DNA of 64,000 nucleotides from contig BDTG01000027.1 in assembly GCA_002897695.1 (NCBI GenBank), positions 1 through 64,000 on the forward strand, given 5' to 3'. Positions 9,132 to 18,580 of the stretch are shown here, piece by piece. The DNA comes from a bacterium BMS3Abin14. GTDB lineage: Bacteria > BMS3Abin14. A program made the translations under genes and the position numbers. The notes below the pieces were generated by a model that was not told the DNA's origin, searched no databases, and saw nothing but the letters and a program-made list of their open reading frames with translations. The first letter of the stretch is position 1. Every line of letters starts with the position of its first letter.

Positions 9132-9503
9132 TCAGGGCAGGTAAGTGGCGGAAGCATTTCGGGATTCGCTTACGGTTACCGACGCAACCCCCACATCCAG
9201 GTCCGACAGGAGTTCCTCGGCCCTCTCAAAAACGTACCCGGCAATCCTTTCGGACGATGGGCTTTGCCCCGAGAATGCCGGAACCGAATTCAGGTCTGTA
9301 TGATCGAGGTCAATCAGGATAGTTCGAAGAATGTTTTTCAGGACGGTAAAATCGACAACCATGCCGGCACCGTCAAGCCTGGCGCCCTCAACCTTTATTT
9401 CCACCGCAAAATTGTGGCCATGCAGGTTCTCACACCGCCCGCCGCTGCCTGCAAGACGATGCGCCGCGGAAAAAGTATCCCTCACTGCCAGAAGGTATTT
9501 CAA
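9132..9503 (-). CDS. queD: 6-carboxytetrahydropterin synthase (QueD/PTPS family)
   Basis: A 123-residue PTPS-fold enzyme. The zinc ligands are seen in FSAAHRL and CENLHGHNF; the Cys four residues before HGH is the catalytic cysteine of QueD. VVDFTVLK and LDHTDLN complete the fold, and SVTVSES holds the C-terminal Glu. QueD makes 6-carboxy-tetrahydropterin from dihydroneopterin triphosphate for queuosine synthesis. No queC or queE is near. It starts at a TTG overlapping the SurA-like stop (TTGA). A PTPS-III folate-bypass role is less likely because the Cys is present. Confidence 0.9.
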   Translation of the reverse strand: MKYLLAVRDTFSAAHRLAGSGGRCENLHGHNFAVEIKVEGARLDGAGMVVDFTVLKNILRTILIDLDHTDLNSVPAFSGQSPSSERIAGYVFERAEELLSDLDVGVASVTVSESRNASATYLP

Positions 9504-10162
9504 CTCCCGTTATCTCCTTCCCATTTGATGATTTTCAGGCCATAACGTGCCCGCAGGGTCGCAAGCCACCTGTCCATCTCCTTTTGAAAGGCCCTCGCCT
9601 TGAGAAAATCCTTGATGTCATTCCATGCCTCATTGATCCCCCGACCGCCCCATCGACCCGGATTGTCATTGTACTCTCGTGTAATATCTGAAGGAAGGAC
9701 CCCCACGAAGAAGCGTATCCGGCTCTCCGTATACAGAGAGGCGATCAGACCTTCGGCGAGGCGCCTTGCCACTTCTTTTTCATCAATTCCCCAGCGCTGG
9801 AGCTTCCGGTCGAAGGCCTCCCGAGAGGAGAATCGGGAGAGATAACCTTTGAAGGCCGCGTCTATCTGTCCCGACGACAGCCTGAAACTGCCCGCCTCAC
9901 CGACCTCCCTGATGATCATCAGCCTGTTCAGAAACGGCTCCAGGAGGGCGTCTTGGCCCGCCCGGTCACTGGCCGGTTCAAGGAGGCCCAGATCGTTCTC
10001 CATCAGCAGGTCGCTCAGCAGAACCGGCTCATCCCCAACGACGGCGACAATCCTGTCCAACACCATCCAGCCCGGTGTGCCGGCTGAGGCCCACGCAGTT
10101 CCTGCGCAGAGAAAAACAGCCGTAAGCGCCGCCGGAAGGAAAAAACCGCATGGGTGCCTCAT
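9500..10162 (-). CDS. SurA N-terminal domain-like periplasmic protein
   Basis: From ATG 10162 the product has a signal peptide (basic MRHP, hydrophobic core, cleavage after TAWA) and about 195 mature residues. VLDRIVAVVGDEPVLLSDL is the typical start of SurA/PpiD-type chaperones, and the helical remainder with IDAAFKGYLSRF and WGIDEKEVARRL fits the SurA N-domain. No parvulin PPIase domain follows, so a chaperone-only role in outer-membrane protein transit is inferred. The open frame extends 74 codons upstream to 10384, but only 10162 gives an export signal, with AGGAGG eleven bases upstream. It overlaps queD by four bases. Confidence 0.8.
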   Translation of the reverse strand: MRHPCGFFLPAALTAVFLCAGTAWASAGTPGWMVLDRIVAVVGDEPVLLSDLLMENDLGLLEPASDRAGQDALLEPFLNRLMIIREVGEAGSFRLSSGQIDAAFKGYLSRFSSREAFDRKLQRWGIDEKEVARRLAEGLIASLYTESRIRFFVGVLPSDITREYNDNPGRWGGRGINEAWNDIKDFLKARAFQKEMDRWLATLRARYGLKIIKWEGDNGS

Positions 10163-10337
10163 CTCCGGTCCATCCTCCTCAGCAGGGTTCATTCCAGAGT
10201 TCAAAAGTCTATGCCATGCCCCACGTCCTGTCAATTTATTGATGATTTTGAAAAAGGTCATCCAGCTGCTCGCAAATCCATGCGTTGACATCTTATTTGT
10301 CTTCCTGCTACCTTCGAAATGGTTAATCTGGATACGG

Positions 10338-10366
10338 TTGACAGGTTCATAACGGAGCAATAAACT
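10338..10366 (+). promoter_or_regulatory. Candidate sigma-70 promoter for the zinc-ribbon receiver gene
   Basis: TTGACA (10338-10343), a 17-base spacer and TAAACT (10361-10366, four of six consensus bases) point toward the plus-strand gene at 10447. Transcription would start near 10373. It is a sequence match only. The gap 10163-10446 also holds a degenerate copy of the ACTTTTTACGA-type repeat near 10401-10421. Confidence 0.45.
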
Positions 10367-10446
10367 ACAAACCTGCCTGTGCATCGCATGCAGACAGGTG
10401 AATTTTTTGAGACACTATCATCAGTTTTCGCGGGGAAAGAGCTGCC

Positions 10447-11040
10447 ATGAAACTCACATGTGTTCTCTGTTCGAAGGAGTATATTTTCGATTCCGAAAAG
10501 ATTCCGGAGGCCGGATTCCGGATCGGCTGTTCAGTTTGCGGGACAAAGACGACCGTCCAGCTGCCTCCGAATTGGCGACACCTCATCCAGGATTCTCCGA
10601 GGCCGCAGAAATCGTCGCCGTCTCCAGGGACACCGGCGGGAAACAATAAATACATCCTACTGGCCGACGATACCGCTTTCTTTCGCACCATGATGTCCGA
10701 CCTTCTCATCAGCCACGGCCACAGGGTAAAGACCGCCGTCGACGGCCAGGAGGCCCTTGAGATATATGAGGGTGCGCCTGACCTTTTTGAGCTGATCCTT
10801 CTGGACCTTCAGATGCCCCGGATGTCGGGCTTTGATGTCCTTGAGCATCTGGATAAGTCGGCCCGCCCTGCCCCCCCTATCATCGTCATGACCGGGGTCC
10901 ACGACAGCCACGAGGACATTCAGATCGTGCGGGAAAAGGGGGCTGCCGCTTTTCTTGACAAGAGCCTCGACCCATCGGCCGCCTACGAGAGGATCGAGAT
11001 GGTCCTGGACCGGGCCTCCGAGGCCGGGACAGGGGACTGA
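10447..11040 (+). CDS. Zinc-ribbon (MJ0042-type) response regulator receiver protein
   Basis: A 197-residue protein alone on the plus strand. Residues 1-40 form a small zinc ribbon with CVLC and CSVC pairs about 22 residues apart. Residues 68-190 form a receiver domain with the acidic pair in LLADD, the phosphoacceptor Asp in LILLDLQMP, the conserved Thr in IVMTG and the Lys in FLDKS, so it looks phosphorylatable. There is no output domain. It is a paralogue of the receiver-like protein at 32092, but with all catalytic residues intact. Its cognate kinase is not obvious; CheA at 34602 and the kinase at 61189 are candidates in the window. Confidence 0.88.
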   Translation: MKLTCVLCSKEYIFDSEKIPEAGFRIGCSVCGTKTTVQLPPNWRHLIQDSPRPQKSSPSPGTPAGNNKYILLADDTAFFRTMMSDLLISHGHRVKTAVDGQEALEIYEGAPDLFELILLDLQMPRMSGFDVLEHLDKSARPAPPIIVMTGVHDSHEDIQIVREKGAAAFLDKSLDPSAAYERIEMVLDRASEAGTGD

Positions 11041-11056
11041 ACCACCGACAAAGAAC

Positions 11057-11084
11057 GTCCAATGTCCAATGTCCAATGTCCAAT
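11057..11084. repeat. 7-bp-period tandem repeat (GTCCAAT x4)
   Basis: Four perfect GTCCAAT units lie in the 190-base gap between the receiver gene (ends 11040) and the tamA stop (11231). The rest of the gap contains a run of eight T at about 11120 but no gene. Confidence 0.85.
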
Positions 11085-11230
11085 ACGATAAAACAGCTAG
11101 ACGTCACACATGCCAGACCTTTTTTTTCCACAGTACAGCCAGCTTAGGGCTCATCAACCAGCCTTCGCGTAAACCTTCCGTCTCGTCCTGCGGACTAGAC
11201 CGTGGCAAGCGTTGGACGTTGAACTTTTTC

Positions 11231-13966
11231 CTAGAACGCGTGGCCGATGCTGAAATGGACCCTGTACCGGCTCTCCTTGTCCGTAGCGGGGTTCAGCTTG
11301 TATCCGTAGTCCAGGCTTAACGGCCCGGCAGGGGTCGAGAACCGGATACCCATACCGGCTGAGACTCTGAGGGTAGAGTCGTCGAAGGGCGCCTGGTTGA
11401 GCCACACGGCTCCAGAATCTACAAAAATAACGCCTCCAATGGACCTGTAGACAGGGTATCTGAGTTCCCCGTTCAGGTTGACCATGTAATTCCCCCCAAC
11501 TGGGTTTTCACCTGCGTCTTTCGGCCCCAGATTGTCCAGTTTATATCCTCTGACAGAGGTCATCCCGCCGAGGAAAAAGCGTTGGCCGATGGCCACCTGA
11601 TCGCTTTTTCCAAAACCGTGGACAATCCCCCCCCTGGCAAGGCCCGCGAACACAAAGCCCTGCCCCAGGGAAAAATACCGATGGATAGAGATCTCAGCCC
11701 CGTAATCCTCCGCCTCGGAGCCCAGGTATCCGGAGGCCACATTCAATCGTATCTGTCCCAGTGTTCCACTGCCGGGCTCCAGAATGTCATCACGGCTCTC
11801 ATAGATACCTTCCAGAGCAACCAGCGCAACATTGGTGGACCCCTGATCCTGCGGAGAGAGTACGACACCGGGGGAGACATCAAAGATATCCTGTCCCTTA
11901 AAAGTGTATTCCACGATCCCCGTTATCCTCCTGGTTACATCCCGCTTCAGTTTAAGGGAGATGGCTTTCGTATCCTCGCTGTAGCTCATATTTTTTTCCC
12001 GGAGACCGCTCAATGAGGACGTAAAATCCATCTGTTTGCCCAGGAAATACGGATGCCTGTACACCAGGGACTCCAGGTTTATCACGGAGCTGGTTTTGAA
12101 GCTCAAGGTCAATGAGCGCGCCATGCCGGATACGTTACGGTTGGTAACGGACAGCTGGGTCCGAAATCGATCCTCACTGCCGAAACCCAGCTTCAGGCCG
12201 ATGGCATATCTTGCGCGCTCAGTGACCTGGACGATGACATCCTTGACAGGGCCGGGGATCTGTTTATCTGCAAACCCGATGTCCACGGTAGCGAAAATAT
12301 CAAGATCGTAAACCCGCTGCTGGGCCTCAATGAGGCTATTCGCGGTTAACAGATCCCCCCTTTTCAGTCCGAGAGCTCGTCTGATTATCCTGTTGTCTGT
12401 TTTTTCGGTTCCACGAACGACAAGGCTTCCCAAACGCACCCGTGCCCCGGACGATACACCCAGGATTAAATCCATCATCCCGTTCTTCTCCGGCTTGGCA
12501 TCCACTGGCGTGATGGAAGCGTAGAGGTAGCCATCACGTCCCAACCTGCCAAGCAGAGCGCTTCGCCCTGCATCGACCTGTTCAGGCACGTAGGGCATAC
12601 CTGCACGAATTCCCATAACTTCCCTGGTCTCATCGAGCGAATATGGAGAATTATTTATTGCTATCGATCCCACCAGGGTCTGCGATCCCTCGTCCACAAT
12701 GATATGGATCGGGCTGGTCGCGGGATTCCGGGACTGATCAAAAGAGAGGGCTTTGAGGGTTACCTTCGCAGCGAGGTATCCCCGGTCCCGGTATGCTCTC
12801 TTCAGCCTTTTTACCCCGGAGTCAAGCCGGCTGCGCACGAATGGCTCCCCTTCAGCAATTTCCAGCGACTTCATTATCTTTTCCAACGTCATGGACTCCG
12901 CTCCATCAATGGTTAGAGACCCAAAAACAGCCCTGAATCCAAGTGTGACATCCAGGGTTATTTCCCTCTCTCCCGGGACCGGTGTCCTGTCGATCCACCG
13001 AAGGGAGCCCAATGGAAATCCGTCATCGAGGATTTTTCTCATGACCATTTTCGCGGCCTTTGCCTTTGCCGTTCCGGGTCCATTCTCCTCCATGAATGAT
13101 CTCTTGAGCATTTTTTGGAACGGCCTGATCTTTTGATCCGGACGATCAATAGTCACAAACAGCTTGAATCGATCTCCACGGACGATTTTATAGGTAACTA
13201 CCACGCCCTTTTTCACTCGGGCATCCGGCGCGATACCATAGCTGACCTCAGGATAGTAATAGCCTTTGCCCTTGAGGTATTTCTCGATCCTCACCACATC
13301 ACGATCAAGGACAACCCCGTCCATTGTTTCGCCGGGCATGGACGCAGTCAGTGAAAGCACCTTGAAACGGGAAATACCCGGATCATCACGAAGTCTGACA
13401 TCGGTTATCGGATATTGGGGACCCTCCAGAATCTGATAGATAATATCGGTCTTCTGATCAGGCCCCACCTCACTCCTGTAGGCGATTTTAATGTCCCTGA
13501 ATCCCCGGTATAAATAGTAATTTTCAATTTTCGACCTGTTTTTCTCAAGCCTTGCGGACGTAATTTCCTCCTCTTTTCCAAGATCAATTTTCCTTAAAAG
13601 GCTGCTGGAAGGGATGTGGAGGTTGCCTTCAAAACGCACCTCCTTGAGCCATTTTCTGGGAAATATGCGAAACAGGACCGAGACACCGTCAGGAAGAGCC
13701 CTTCCCAACACCTCGACCCTGTCGAAAAGCCCGGTGCGGTAGAGATTCCTGATGCCGTTCCTGATGTCAGGGGGCTCCAGCGCTTTCCCCACGGCTATGG
13801 GGACCAGAGCATCAAACTCGGACTGAGGAAATTCGAGCCCCTCGTAGGACACATGTCGTACAGTCTTCCCGGCAAAGGAGAGGATGGACGGCAACGCCCC
13901 CGCCGGAGCTGCGGAGGGGAGCAGAAGGATAAGTGTTAACAGCGATGCGAGGAAAGCTCTCTTCAT
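11231..13966 (-). CDS. tamA: BamA/TamA-family outer membrane assembly protein
   Basis: A protein of about 911 residues with a signal peptide, then POTRA-type repeats at roughly 35-104, 106-184, 186-265, 266-345 (degenerate), 347-429, 430-510 and 511-585, then an Omp85 beta-barrel to residue 912. The barrel carries the lid-loop motif SVRGYKLDNLG and ends in Phe (SIGHAF), an outer-membrane insertion signature. Canonical TamA has three POTRAs and BamA five, so about seven is unusual. The gene is directly downstream of tamB with the tamB stop touching its start (TGATG), which argues for a TamA-like partnership. A BamA role is the alternative. A GTG one codon upstream is another possible start. 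Confidence 0.85.
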   Translation of the reverse strand: MKRAFLASLLTLILLLPSAAPAGALPSILSFAGKTVRHVSYEGLEFPQSEFDALVPIAVGKALEPPDIRNGIRNLYRTGLFDRVEVLGRALPDGVSVLFRIFPRKWLKEVRFEGNLHIPSSSLLRKIDLGKEEEITSARLEKNRSKIENYYLYRGFRDIKIAYRSEVGPDQKTDIIYQILEGPQYPITDVRLRDDPGISRFKVLSLTASMPGETMDGVVLDRDVVRIEKYLKGKGYYYPEVSYGIAPDARVKKGVVVTYKIVRGDRFKLFVTIDRPDQKIRPFQKMLKRSFMEENGPGTAKAKAAKMVMRKILDDGFPLGSLRWIDRTPVPGEREITLDVTLGFRAVFGSLTIDGAESMTLEKIMKSLEIAEGEPFVRSRLDSGVKRLKRAYRDRGYLAAKVTLKALSFDQSRNPATSPIHIIVDEGSQTLVGSIAINNSPYSLDETREVMGIRAGMPYVPEQVDAGRSALLGRLGRDGYLYASITPVDAKPEKNGMMDLILGVSSGARVRLGSLVVRGTEKTDNRIIRRALGLKRGDLLTANSLIEAQQRVYDLDIFATVDIGFADKQIPGPVKDVIVQVTERARYAIGLKLGFGSEDRFRTQLSVTNRNVSGMARSLTLSFKTSSVINLESLVYRHPYFLGKQMDFTSSLSGLREKNMSYSEDTKAISLKLKRDVTRRITGIVEYTFKGQDIFDVSPGVVLSPQDQGSTNVALVALEGIYESRDDILEPGSGTLGQIRLNVASGYLGSEAEDYGAEISIHRYFSLGQGFVFAGLARGGIVHGFGKSDQVAIGQRFFLGGMTSVRGYKLDNLGPKDAGENPVGGNYMVNLNGELRYPVYRSIGGVIFVDSGAVWLNQAPFDDSTLRVSAGMGIRFSTPAGPLSLDYGYKLNPATDKESRYRVHFSIGHAF

Positions 13967-16900
13967 CACCGTATCTCGAACTGAAAATCCAGGTCCAGGT
14001 TGAAATTCCCTTCGCCCCGTTCCTCACCGACCAGGGAAAAACTGTCCAGGAGCTTGTAGCGAAGAGAAATATCGGGTTTCTCCCGGCTCAGGATGGGCGC
14101 CGAAGCGCTCAGCGACAATCTTTCCCCGAGACGCTTGTCCAATCTTATCCTGGATGTCGTTCCTCCTGTCCTGCTGACGGTGACCGGATCAATCACAACA
14201 CGGTCAAATCCGGTGATCTTCCGGACGCCCGATTCAAGGCTGCCCTTCAGTTCGCTGGAAAGGAAAAGGGCAGCCTCGGTGGCCGACACGTTCCCCCCGG
14301 ACCCGAAGGCTTTCTCACTGACTGCTCCCCAATTCAACAGGGAAAGGATATCCGTTTCACTTAAAGGTGGAGATGAGACGAGATCAAGCTTGAATTTAGA
14401 GGGCACTCCATTGGCTAACAGCTCCACGGTATAGTCCCGCAGCCGGCCGTCACGGTCCAACCCGCTGACGTCCGTTCTGGCCGAAAAATCGAAGTTGGGC
14501 TCGATTACCTGCGGATTAAAAAATCCGACGATGCCCCTGGATATTTCAAACGATTTTCCCCTGTAGATGATTTTTCCCTCGCCCATGAAGAAGCGGCCCG
14601 TCAAAACCGGCTTTCTCACGGTCCCCTGGAGGTGGAGGGTTCCCGTTGCATCACCTCGCAGCAATTTCATGTCAACTTTAATGGGGGTTATTGTTTTCAT
14701 CTCTATGTCCAGGGCAAAGCGGCCCGTCCCGCCGTTTTCCACTTCCCCGGCCGGAACAACGCGCCCCGTAGTTTTCGCGCTTTCACCGAGGAGGGAAAGC
14801 GGGTTGTCTATGTTGATTTCCCTGGTGTACTTTCCCTCGTCCATCTTCACACTGCCCCGGATAGCACCCTTTTTTCCATCAAGGCTCAGAATGATCAAGG
14901 CCCGGATCGAGGTGGATAGACCCTCCGGGAAATCCACGGAGATCCCCTCCCCTTTCCACTGGAGCCGGCCCCGGACCGGGGTAAAACCCTCCATAATGAG
15001 ATCCCCATCCATCTCAATCGTTCCCCTGCCCACATTTCCGGTGATCGCATCAAAATGGAGCCTGTCATTGATAATTTCAATGCGTCCATCAAGGTGCTCG
15101 GCCTTCAGGGGAAATGGAAGATGGGCGACACAGGATGCGCCCCGGATATTGAGATACCCGCTCAGGCCAGGCTGTGAAAGGGTGCCCGATATCCTCAGGT
15201 GAACCTCGGCACGGCCGGAAAAGGAATTGACTGTGGGCTTCAGATACGAAAACCCCCCCAGGTCGATCTCCCCTTCCATGTTTCCCTCGATGATCCCCCT
15301 GGGAGCGATCGTAAGCGCTCCTCTTAACACCGATTCTCCGGAAGCGAGCCGGAGATCGGCAAACCTGATGCCGCGCTCAGGCTGGTAAGTAAAATGTGCC
15401 GGGCTGGTGAGCCTGAAATCAATACCCCGTATATTGAACCCGGCCTCATCGATAGTGCCCTTAACCTCGGTCCTGTTCAGGTGAAAAAGAACTCCTCTGG
15501 CGCTGGCCTGCGCAAGCAACTCCCCGGACGCATACCCGGAGGGGATGCCCAATCCGAAAAAGTTGTTCAGGTCCTGATGGTTCGCTTTCTCCAGTGTCCG
15601 AATGGTTCCGTAGAATGGAATTTCCCCGGAAAGGTCCACTGTGACCTCGGCGGCGAATTTGCCGCTGATGAACTCGGCATTTCCTTTCAGGGTTTTCCCT
15701 TTCAGGTGAAAATTACCTTTGCCGCTTCCCCAGGATCTTCCCTCGAAATTGATCTGGTCCCATTTAACGAAGGCGGCCCCCTCAATGTCCTTTCCGTCCA
15801 GACCGCCGGAGATGCCGGCGGTAAAATTAATCTCTCCGCTGAGGGGGGCCTTGAGCTCCCTCAGCAACCAGATGCTTTCCAGGGGAACGCCGTAGACCGT
15901 TGCCAGTTGAGCACGGAAACGACCGCCCCCTATGCTCCCCCGTCCGACCATCAGTTTCCCTTCCTTCGTCAGCTCTATTTTGTCGAACGCCAGTTCTCCA
16001 TCCTTGAGAACCATGTGAAAATCCGACCGTTCAAACACCTCCCCATCCAGTCTGATTTTCCGCAGGACGCTGTCGCCTTTTCCGGTCAATGAACCGTTGC
16101 GAAGGAAGAAATCCATCTGCAAGGCGATCTCGCCGGAAAGGTCCAATGGGACATGAAAGACCTTAAGGATATCCTCCACCCTGCCGTTGGAGGTTCCTAC
16201 CGACCACTCACCCCCGTGTCCCCCCCCTTTCCATGGCAACTTGCCCTGCAAGGTCACTACAGTGGTGCCCACCTTGAGGGATGCAAGTGGGCAGGTAATC
16301 CCTCTTGAATCGATCTGCACATGCGCCTTGAGAAAATCGGCGGCATACCCCCCGATAGTGGGATTCTGAAAAATAATGTCCAGATTTGCCTGAGGGTTCT
16401 TCCAGCCCCCCGACACCTCGCCATCAGCCTGAAGAATGCCCCCTGCATTCCTGGCCCACGAAAAATTTTTCCAGGATCCCAGGTCGGACTCGGTGAGTTT
16501 GACCTTAAGGTCCGGCCCCGACGGCCCCAGGGCGCCGGACATCTCCACTGCCAACGATTCGGAGGCTGCCTTTAACCGATCGAGAATAAAGGTGGAACCT
16601 GAGTAGGCCCCGGACAGATCAAATTCAAAAATCCTCCGGGTATCCGGTCCGCTGGAAAGGTTTGCGGTTCCCTTGAGGCCTGCCTTAATACGCCCATTAC
16701 TCTTGCCGGGAGAAAGGTACCCCTCCATGCTGCACTGTGCCGAGAGGCTTCCTTCCACCGGGGATGGACTCTCGGACACCTCCCGGAAAAGTTTGGCCAA
16801 AGGGTATTCACCTGTGGAAAGGGCAGCTTTGAAAGGAAGACCTTTCGAAAATCCCACTTTCATGCTCCCTTCCAGGTTTTCACCGCGATAAAGGGCATTT

Positions 16901-17898
16901 AACCCCTCAAGGCCGGCATGGTCATCGTCCAGGGAAAGACGGGCAGTGATATTTTTCAAGCTTCTCCCATAGATAAGAACCTCTCTGCTCTCCATTTTAC
17001 CGGAAAAGCGGGGTGAGCGGATATCACCCCCTATTTCACCCTCCAGCCGCAATTTACCCGCTGCGCCTCCGATCAGCCACGGCAGCTTCCCGATGTCCGC
17101 GGTAATGGACATTGATCCTGAAAAAGGCGCTGATTGGCTCCGGGGAAGCGTGCCGGTAAAGTTGACTTCAAGAGGTTTGCTGAGGAGACTGAACCTGGAC
17201 ACGAGGAGTTCGGTGGGGGTAAACCTCATCTCCGCCTGTAAGGACTGAATGCTGATCATACGGCCCTTTGGAAAAGCCCTCCACACCACTTTTCCATTAT
17301 CGGCATGAAAGGAGAGGCTCCCATGGCCGGGAGAGTCGAAAACCTTGTGGTCGAGCCTGACGAGAACATCATCAAGCCCCACATCGATCCCGGCGGGCAG
17401 GTCGTGGTACGAAACACGGGAATTCTGGAGGACAACGCTATTTACCTGGATGCGTATCAGCCCCAGGTTTGCAAGGCCTGAAGTGGATTTTCCCTTTTGC
17501 CGGAAAGGGAGAAGGGGCTTTACTTCGATGGTCCCGTCCATCTCCCGAACCACATCCAGGTCAATGCCCTCCACCTGGAGTTCCCTGATGCCGATCGTGC
17601 CCCTGAAAACCGAGAAGGGATCGAATCTCACCCCCAGTCTTCTAATCGAGATTTCCCCTGTCTTGCCCTTCAGGTCTTTCAGTGTGACATTCTCAAGGGA
17701 AAGACCGGTCAGGAACGCATTGTAATCAAGCCTCCCGATATGAAGCTCGACCCCAAGATGTTTCCTTGCCTGTTCGGTCAGAAGGTTGCGAATAACATCC
17801 TTGAGTTTCGGATTCGTGAGAACCTTCACTGTAACCGTTGCACCGGTCATGACCAGCACAAGGAAAAGGGCAACAATTCGAAGTTTCAAATTTGACAA
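13966..17898 (-). CDS. tamB: Translocation and assembly module protein TamB
   Basis: A 1310-residue AsmA/TamB-like protein. Residues 5-27 form an N-terminal membrane anchor. The long middle is made of short amphipathic beta segments, as in the taco-shaped TamB beta-solenoid. The C-terminal 350 residues match the DUF490/TamB domain, with GEGKIIYRGKSFEISRGIV, FFNPQVIEPNFDFSART and SEKAFGSG. TamB spans the periplasm and is linked to outer-membrane protein insertion and phospholipid transport. The start is uncertain: TTG 17898 follows GAGG directly, and TTG 17889 has better spacing. It is followed immediately by the barrel gene. Confidence 0.9.
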   Translation of the reverse strand: MSNLKLRIVALFLVLVMTGATVTVKVLTNPKLKDVIRNLLTEQARKHLGVELHIGRLDYNAFLTGLSLENVTLKDLKGKTGEISIRRLGVRFDPFSVFRGTIGIRELQVEGIDLDVVREMDGTIEVKPLLPFRQKGKSTSGLANLGLIRIQVNSVVLQNSRVSYHDLPAGIDVGLDDVLVRLDHKVFDSPGHGSLSFHADNGKVVWRAFPKGRMISIQSLQAEMRFTPTELLVSRFSLLSKPLEVNFTGTLPRSQSAPFSGSMSITADIGKLPWLIGGAAGKLRLEGEIGGDIRSPRFSGKMESREVLIYGRSLKNITARLSLDDDHAGLEGLNALYRGENLEGSMKVGFSKGLPFKAALSTGEYPLAKLFREVSESPSPVEGSLSAQCSMEGYLSPGKSNGRIKAGLKGTANLSSGPDTRRIFEFDLSGAYSGSTFILDRLKAASESLAVEMSGALGPSGPDLKVKLTESDLGSWKNFSWARNAGGILQADGEVSGGWKNPQANLDIIFQNPTIGGYAADFLKAHVQIDSRGITCPLASLKVGTTVVTLQGKLPWKGGGHGGEWSVGTSNGRVEDILKVFHVPLDLSGEIALQMDFFLRNGSLTGKGDSVLRKIRLDGEVFERSDFHMVLKDGELAFDKIELTKEGKLMVGRGSIGGGRFRAQLATVYGVPLESIWLLRELKAPLSGEINFTAGISGGLDGKDIEGAAFVKWDQINFEGRSWGSGKGNFHLKGKTLKGNAEFISGKFAAEVTVDLSGEIPFYGTIRTLEKANHQDLNNFFGLGIPSGYASGELLAQASARGVLFHLNRTEVKGTIDEAGFNIRGIDFRLTSPAHFTYQPERGIRFADLRLASGESVLRGALTIAPRGIIEGNMEGEIDLGGFSYLKPTVNSFSGRAEVHLRISGTLSQPGLSGYLNIRGASCVAHLPFPLKAEHLDGRIEIINDRLHFDAITGNVGRGTIEMDGDLIMEGFTPVRGRLQWKGEGISVDFPEGLSTSIRALIILSLDGKKGAIRGSVKMDEGKYTREINIDNPLSLLGESAKTTGRVVPAGEVENGGTGRFALDIEMKTITPIKVDMKLLRGDATGTLHLQGTVRKPVLTGRFFMGEGKIIYRGKSFEISRGIVGFFNPQVIEPNFDFSARTDVSGLDRDGRLRDYTVELLANGVPSKFKLDLVSSPPLSETDILSLLNWGAVSEKAFGSGGNVSATEAALFLSSELKGSLESGVRKITGFDRVVIDPVTVSRTGGTTSRIRLDKRLGERLSLSASAPILSREKPDISLRYKLLDSFSLVGEERGEGNFNLDLDFQFEIR

Positions 17899-17917
17899 CC
17901 TCGCAAAAAAGTCTCTT

Positions 17918-18580
17918 TCAGAGGTGTTCCATGATCATTCGCATGTCGCTCCAGACATCCTTCTTCGCATTGGGATTACGCAGGAGAAAAGAGGGATGGT
18001 ATGTGGGCATGAGAGGGATCCCGTTAAAATCGTGAAACCTGCCCCGAAGACTGGAGATCCGCACATCGGTTTCAAGCAAGGTCCGGGCCGCGAAACTGCC
18101 GAGTGCGCAGATGATCCTCGGAGAAACAATCTCGACCTGTCTCAGGAGAAAGGGTTTGCATGCGCTGATTTCTTCGGGTTCCGGATTTCTGTTGCCGGGA
18201 GGGCGGCATTTATTGACGTTGCATATATACACGTCGGATCTTCGAAGCCCCATGGCCTCAATAATCTTTGTAAGAAGCCGGCCTGCCCTGCCGACAAACG
18301 GCTCCCCTTTGAGATCCTCGTCCTTGCCCGGCGCTTCACCTGCAAAAAGGAGCTGGGCATCCGGATTACCTACTCCAAAGACCAGGTTGGTCCTGCCGGC
18401 GCCAAGAGCGCACAGATGACAGTCCCCAATGGCCCGTCTCAGTTCCTCCAGCGCCCGTCCGGATTCGGGTTTCCCTGTGTTTGCCGAGGTTTCGGACATG
18501 CCGGCAACGACATTTTCCGTCGGGGATATTACGGTATCCAGGCCGATAGATTCAAGATATATCTTCCTCAGATCGTTCAT
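17918..18580 (-). CDS. Type-4 uracil-DNA glycosylase (4Fe-4S)
   Basis: A 220-residue family 4 UDG that removes uracil from DNA. The active-site motif GEAPGKDEDLKGEPF is present, followed by YICNVNKCRPPGNRNP and the second catalytic motif HPSFLLRNP. The 4Fe-4S ligands are visible as CHLC near residue 54, a Cys in ISACKPF and a Cys in IICALG 17 residues later. The first 40 residues are variable and lack motifs. The start ATG overlaps the coaBC stop (ATGA), and tamB follows 19 bases downstream. Confidence 0.93.
   Translation of the reverse strand: MNDLRKIYLESIGLDTVISPTENVVAGMSETSANTGKPESGRALEELRRAIGDCHLCALGAGRTNLVFGVGNPDAQLLFAGEAPGKDEDLKGEPFVGRAGRLLTKIIEAMGLRRSDVYICNVNKCRPPGNRNPEPEEISACKPFLLRQVEIVSPRIICALGSFAARTLLETDVRISSLRGRFHDFNGIPLMPTYHPSFLLRNPNAKKDVWSDMRMIMEHL

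Noticed and set aside
10163-10384. N-terminal 74-residue extension of the SurA-like protein
   Set aside because: It lacks family similarity and would bury the signal peptide; the ATG at 10162 with upstream AGGAGG fits export.
11057-11084. CRISPR-like array
   Set aside because: Units are 7 bases long with no spacers and no cas genes nearby.
13966-17898. Long plus-strand frames opposite tamB (for example 14567-15202)
   Set aside because: They are codon-bias shadows of the minus-strand tamB with no domain content or ribosome sites.
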